From Geomonas azotofigens (lineage in GTDB: Bacteria > Desulfobacterota > Desulfuromonadia > Geobacterales > Geobacteraceae): a DNA stretch of 64,000 nt. Of the stretch, positions 61,336 through 64,000 are shown one piece after another. The stretch lies in assembly GCF_018919395.1 (NCBI RefSeq), contig NZ_JAHLME010000009.1, forward strand, positions 1 through 64,000. Reading direction: 5' to 3'. Position 1 is the first letter of the stretch. Every line of letters begins with the position of its first letter. The position numbers and the translations under genes are program-made. The notes under the pieces were generated by a model. It was not told the DNA's origin. It made no database searches and worked only from the letters and a program-made list of their open reading frames with translations.

Positions 61336-62503
61336 AACTCCGCTGCGCGTACTGGTGCTGGCGCCCACCCCGTTCTTCGCGGATCGCGGCTGCCACGTCC
61401 GCATCCTTGAGGAAGCCCGGGCCGCAATCGCCTGCGGGGCGGATGTCCGTCTGGTCACCTACCACATCGGGCGCGACGTCCCGGGTGTACCCACGGAAAG
61501 GATCGCCGGGTTCTCCTGGTACAAGAAGCTCGAGGCCGGCCCTTCCTGGGTGAAGCCCTTCCTCGATCTGCAGCTCCTTTACAAGGCCTTTAAGGTCGCC
61601 CGCCAGTTTAAGCCGCACCTCATCCACGCCCACCTCCACGAGGGCGCCTTCTTCGGTGCCTTCCTGAAGATGCTGATCCGCGTACCCATGCTCTTCGACT
61701 GCCAGGGGAGTCTCACCGCCGAGATCACGGACCACGGTTTCGTAAAGCCCGGATCCCTGCTGCAGCGTTTCTTCGCCACGTTGGAGCGCTGGATCAACCG
61801 CAGCTCCGACTTCATCGTCACCAGTGCCAGCCCGACTGTCGACCTATTATTGAAAGATGGTGTCCCGAAGGATCGGGTGTGTGCCCTCATCGATGGCGTT
61901 GACACCGACGAGTTCGCGCCGCACCCAAAGGAAGCGATTCGCGCGAAGCTCGGGCTCCCCGAGAAGCGTCCCGTAGTCGCCTATCTTGGATTGATGAACA
62001 GCTACCAGGGCGTTGACCTGCTTTTGGAAGCCGCCGCGTATCTGAAGGGGCAGGGGGCGAAGATCCACTATCTGATCATGGGTTTCCCCGATGCGCCGTA
62101 CCGCGAGAAAGCCGAGGCGATGGGGATAGCCGACATTATCACCTTCACCGGCAGGATCCCGTACGACGAGGCCCCGCTTTACTTGAGTGCCGGCGATCTT
62201 GCCGTCTCCCCGAAAGTTTCCCTCACCGAAGCCAACGGCAAGCTCTTCAACTACATCGCCTGCGGTCTCCCCACCGTCGTCTTCGACACCCCGGTCAACC
62301 GGGAGATTTTGGGCGATGCCGCCCTGTATGCCAAGTTCGGCGATGCCGTAGATCTCGCCGGAGCCATCGCCCGTCTTGCCGGCGACCGCGAACTGCGCGA
62401 AGAACTCGGCGCCGAAGGACGCGAGCGCGCGGTCAAGCTGCACTCCTGGCAAGCCCGCGGAAAAGAGCTCGCCGGAATCTACCGGCGACTGCTGAAAACC
62501 TAA
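61328..62503 (+). CDS. GT4-type glycosyltransferase
   Basis: The protein has 391 residues. The start is a TTG (61328) that overlaps the previous stop, with aaggaaaag upstream. The N-terminal Rossmann domain has VLAPTPFFADRG and HLIHAHLHEG; the C-terminal domain has PVVAYLGLMNSYQGVDLLLEA (shortened), VSPKVSLTEANGKLFNYIACG with the conserved E of the EX7E motif, and the VFDTPVNREI loop. This GT-B fold transfers from a nucleotide sugar, as in lipopolysaccharide or exopolysaccharide assembly. It is coupled to the GT2 gene. Confidence 0.9.
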   Translation: MSETPLRVLVLAPTPFFADRGCHVRILEEARAAIACGADVRLVTYHIGRDVPGVPTERIAGFSWYKKLEAGPSWVKPFLDLQLLYKAFKVARQFKPHLIHAHLHEGAFFGAFLKMLIRVPMLFDCQGSLTAEITDHGFVKPGSLLQRFFATLERWINRSSDFIVTSASPTVDLLLKDGVPKDRVCALIDGVDTDEFAPHPKEAIRAKLGLPEKRPVVAYLGLMNSYQGVDLLLEAAAYLKGQGAKIHYLIMGFPDAPYREKAEAMGIADIITFTGRIPYDEAPLYLSAGDLAVSPKVSLTEANGKLFNYIACGLPTVVFDTPVNREILGDAALYAKFGDAVDLAGAIARLAGDRELREELGAEGRERAVKLHSWQARGKELAGIYRRLLKT

Positions 62504-62508
62504 ACCGT

Positions 62509-62541
62509 TAGCCACGGAGAAAATCTGAGGACATCTGAGGA
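62509..62541 (+). repeat. Family B left arm, solitary or outer boundary
   Basis: tagccacggagaaaatctga with the flank aaaacctaaaccgt. The matching flank on the far side is at 63344-63357, so this arm could be the outer left end of a larger element ending there. Confidence 0.6.
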
Positions 62542-62550
62542 CTGCCCTAG

Positions 62551-62655
62551 TGTAACGCTTACATCGCCCCTTGTAATCGTTACATTGCCCTTTGTAATGG
62601 TTACATGCCCTACTTTGACGGCTGTATTGCCCCCAGTGATGACTGCATAGCCCTT
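62551..62655. repeat. 21-bp-period array of TGTAA-N3-TTACA palindromes
   Basis: TGTAACGCTTACA at 62551, TGTAATCGTTACA at 62572 and TGTAATGGTTACA at 62593 are spaced exactly 21 bp, each followed by a tgccc-like spacer. Two decayed copies keep the same phase at 62614 and 62635. Confidence 0.9.
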
Positions 62656-62779
62656 CCCACCACTTTTTTTTGATTTTTGCCGTTTCATTTCTCGTTTCAA
62701 CCGTGACCTTACCCCATGAAACCGGAACATTCGGTCCATTTCAGACCTCATTGTCTCCTGGAGCGACGGCTGGAGTGAA

Positions 62780-62813
62780 TGTAACGGTTACATAGCCTCG
62801 TGTAAGGGTTACA
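62780..62813. repeat. Second TGTAA-N3-TTACA palindrome pair, 21-bp period
   Basis: TGTAACGGTTACA (62780-62792) and TGTAAGGGTTACA (62801-62813) are again exactly 21 bp apart, 190 bp from the larger array. Confidence 0.88.
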
Positions 62814-62821
62814 AACCAAGA

Positions 62822-63356
62822 AGCAAACCAATAGCCACGGAGAAAATCTGAGAAAATCGGAGAGAAACCTTGTGAAGCGTTAGCGGGGCAGTAAACTTCC
62901 CCAGTCCGGGGAGGTGCTGACATGGTTTACGAGGGACTTACCGAAAGGATCATCGCATGTGCTATCGAGGTGCACCGGGAGCTTGGGCCCGGTCTTCTGG
63001 AGAGTGTCTATGAGTCATCCCTCGCGGTGGAGTTGTTTCAGCAAGGCATCCGTTTCGCGCGTCAGAAACAACTACCGGTAACGTACAAAGGCGAGAGTGT
63101 CGGTGATTTCAGGATCGACCTGCTGGTAGAAGACCAAGTCGTTATCGAGTTGAAAAGCGTGGAGCGCCATGCCCCGGTATTCGAAGCGCAGCTTTTGAGT
63201 TACATGAAGCTCGGCAGGTCCAACGTAGGGTTGTTGATCAACTTCAATTCCGTCCTACTCACCAAGGGCATCAAACGTTTCGTCTTGTAGCCAAAGAGAA
63301 GGTTTTGCCTTTCTCAGAAGTTCTCAGATTTTCTCCGTGGCTAACGGTTTTGGTTT
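62822..63356. mobile_element. Putative family B element carrying the GxxExxY gene
   Basis: The left terminal arm (62832-62852) and right arm (63323-63343) are perfect 21-bp inverted repeats (tagccacggagaaaatctga plus one base), and the match continues imperfectly inward and outward. The same arms bound the short non-coding elements between the pur genes. The GxxExxY gene lies between these arms. No transposase is visible, so mobility is inferred. Confidence 0.55.
62922..63290 (+). CDS. GxxExxY family protein (PD-(D/E)XK-like)
   Basis: The protein has 122 residues with a ggggaggtg ribosome site. The N-terminal block ends in G24-L-L-E27-S-V-Y30, the GxxExxY signature, and the core strand pair FRIDLLVEDQVVIELKS gives D66 and E76-L-K78, matching the PD-(D/E)XK nuclease-like fold. 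The function of the family is unknown. Its reading frame is complete. It is enclosed by family B inverted repeats, unlike any neighbour, which suggests that it arrived as part of that element. Confidence 0.88.
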   Translation: MVYEGLTERIIACAIEVHRELGPGLLESVYESSLAVELFQQGIRFARQKQLPVTYKGESVGDFRIDLLVEDQVVIELKSVERHAPVFEAQLLSYMKLGRSNVGLLINFNSVLLTKGIKRFVL

Positions 63357-63397
63357 TATGGTTGAAAATTCCGTGAGTTTATACTACTGTTCAGCAC

Positions 63398-64000
63398 ATG
63401 AACGGTGACGATGAAAAGGTATTAGATACTTATCGCTCTTTTCTCCTCCTCTCGGAGATCTCCGGTGACCAGCAACTCTCGCAACGCGAGCTGGCGAAAC
63501 GTCTCGGCATCGCGCTGGGGCTGGTCAACTCGTACCTGAAGAACCTGGTGGCCAAAGGGTTCGTCCGGGTCAACAACTTCCCCAAAAACCGCTACGCCTA
63601 CCTCCTCACACCCAAAGGCTTCGCCGAAAAAAGCCGTCTCGCCTACCAGCACCTAAGCTACTTCTCCGGGCTCTACACTGTCGCCCGGCAGGACTACCTG
63701 AAGCTTTTCAAGTCCATGTCGGCCCACGGCGTCAAGCAGGTGGCCTTTTGCGGCATCGACGAAGTCGCGGAGATCGCTTTCCTCTCGTTGAAGGAAGCGG
63801 GAATGGAATTGACGGTAGCGATGGACGCCGAGGCGGCGGGACGCAAGTTCTTCGACAAGGCAGTGGTCACCCCGGCGATCGGGCTTCTCTCCGGCAACCA
63901 CAACATAGTGATCACCTCCATGAAGCGAGGCGAAGCCCTGCGCGACGAACTGCTGCGCATGGGAGTGGAGCCGGCACGAATCTACCAGGCAGGGCAGAAC
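63398..64000 (+). CDS. Winged-helix transcriptional regulator, 3' truncated by window
   Basis: The 201 visible residues run to the window end without a stop. The N-terminal about 85 residues are a MarR-like winged helix (LSQRELAKRLGIALGLVNSY as helix-turn-helix; NRYAYLLTPKGFAEK as wing). From about 108 on, VKQVAFCGIDEVAEIAFLSL then LTVAMDAEAAGRKFF and NIVITSMKRGEALRDELLRM form a Rossmann-like nucleotide-binding unit like the N-terminus of PglD-type enzymes. This two-domain arrangement is often seen at the front of polysaccharide or lipopolysaccharide clusters. It is likely a regulator of surface-glycan genes that continue beyond the window. TATACT at 63380 could be its -10 but no -35 pairs with it. 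Confidence 0.85.
   Translation, partial: MNGDDEKVLDTYRSFLLLSEISGDQQLSQRELAKRLGIALGLVNSYLKNLVAKGFVRVNNFPKNRYAYLLTPKGFAEKSRLAYQHLSYFSGLYTVARQDYLKLFKSMSAHGVKQVAFCGIDEVAEIAFLSLKEAGMELTVAMDAEAAGRKFFDKAVVTPAIGLLSGNHNIVITSMKRGEALRDELLRMGVEPARIYQAGQN

Noticed and set aside
62551-62655. CRISPR array
   Set aside because: Units are 21 bp apart with 8-bp spacers of similar sequence; there are no unique spacers or cas genes.
62500-62751. 83-codon minus-strand frame with VTITKGN-like repeats
   Set aside because: The repeated peptide is just the translation of the 21-bp palindrome array (21 bp equals seven codons), and the frame runs into a family B repeat.
1-64000. tRNA, rRNA or prophage genes
   Set aside because: I saw no tRNA-like cloverleaf consensus, no rRNA sequence and no phage structural or integrase genes; no covariance search was possible.

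Overview
The window looks like chromosomal DNA from a GC-rich, metal-reducing member of the Geobacterales (Geobacter / Geomonas / Citrifermentans type). Four things point there: very large multiheme c-type cytochromes mixing CX2CH with CX4CH and CX3CH heme motifs, a PpcA-like triheme cytochrome c7 next to a ResB/CcsA heme-ligation pair, a selD gene with an in-frame selenocysteine UGA, and abundant short palindromic intergenic repeats. The order thi genes - alr - selD - pur genes - ppcA - resB - ccsA - multiheme cytochrome resembles, from memory, Geobacter sulfurreducens; I could not check this by search.

Layout. (1) 1-13,582: four consecutive plus-strand giant multiheme cytochromes (the first cut by the window edge), together carrying about 79 recognisable heme-binding motifs. 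One is fused to a long N-terminal array of beta-sandwich domains and one carries a beta-rich insertion. The block ends at a strong terminator. (2) 13,768-20,609: a beta-propeller lipoprotein translationally coupled to ResB, a minus-strand operon for polyprenyl-phosphate-dependent glycosylation (GT2, unknown protein, GT39), then CcsA and a small exported protein. ResB plus CcsA form a System II cytochrome c synthase, plausibly serving the adjacent cytochromes. (3) 20,642-25,939: two B12-binding radical SAM enzymes flanking a divergent LuxE-like acyl-activating enzyme, and a small three-helix membrane protein; the pathway is not recognised. (4) 25,977-28,095: an OmpR/CusS-type two-component pair. 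(5) 28,515-39,809: one 3,764-residue exported mosaic protein of Asp-box/VPS10-like propellers, RCC1 repeats, fibronectin-III, carboxypeptidase-regulatory and InlB-type repeats. (6) 39,927-44,159: a Cpx-like envelope-stress locus with CpxA/CpxR-like proteins, a Spy/CpxP-like protein, a PDZ protein, a tiny exported peptide and an orphan receiver.

(7) 44,160-47,871: thiamine synthesis (thiC and a thiE-thiD fusion) under a TPP riboswitch with its own terminator. (8) 47,982-55,469: alr, selenoprotein selD, an ASKHA/RACo-like protein, purH, purD and purE, with most gaps filled by one family of inverted repeats. (9) 55,561-59,307: ppcA-like cytochrome c7, a second ResB/CcsA pair and an 11-motif cytochrome. 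(10) 59,362-64,000: three glycosyltransferases, a 21-bp-period palindrome array, a GxxExxY-protein gene bounded by the same inverted repeat seen between the pur genes, and the start of a winged-helix regulator of the kind found at the head of polysaccharide clusters.

The common theme is extracellular electron transfer and the cell surface: cytochromes, the apparatus that attaches their heme, and enzymes that could decorate surface polymers. The unexplained parts are the radical SAM/LuxE module, the giant mosaic protein and the repeat family that appears to have a protein-coding version.
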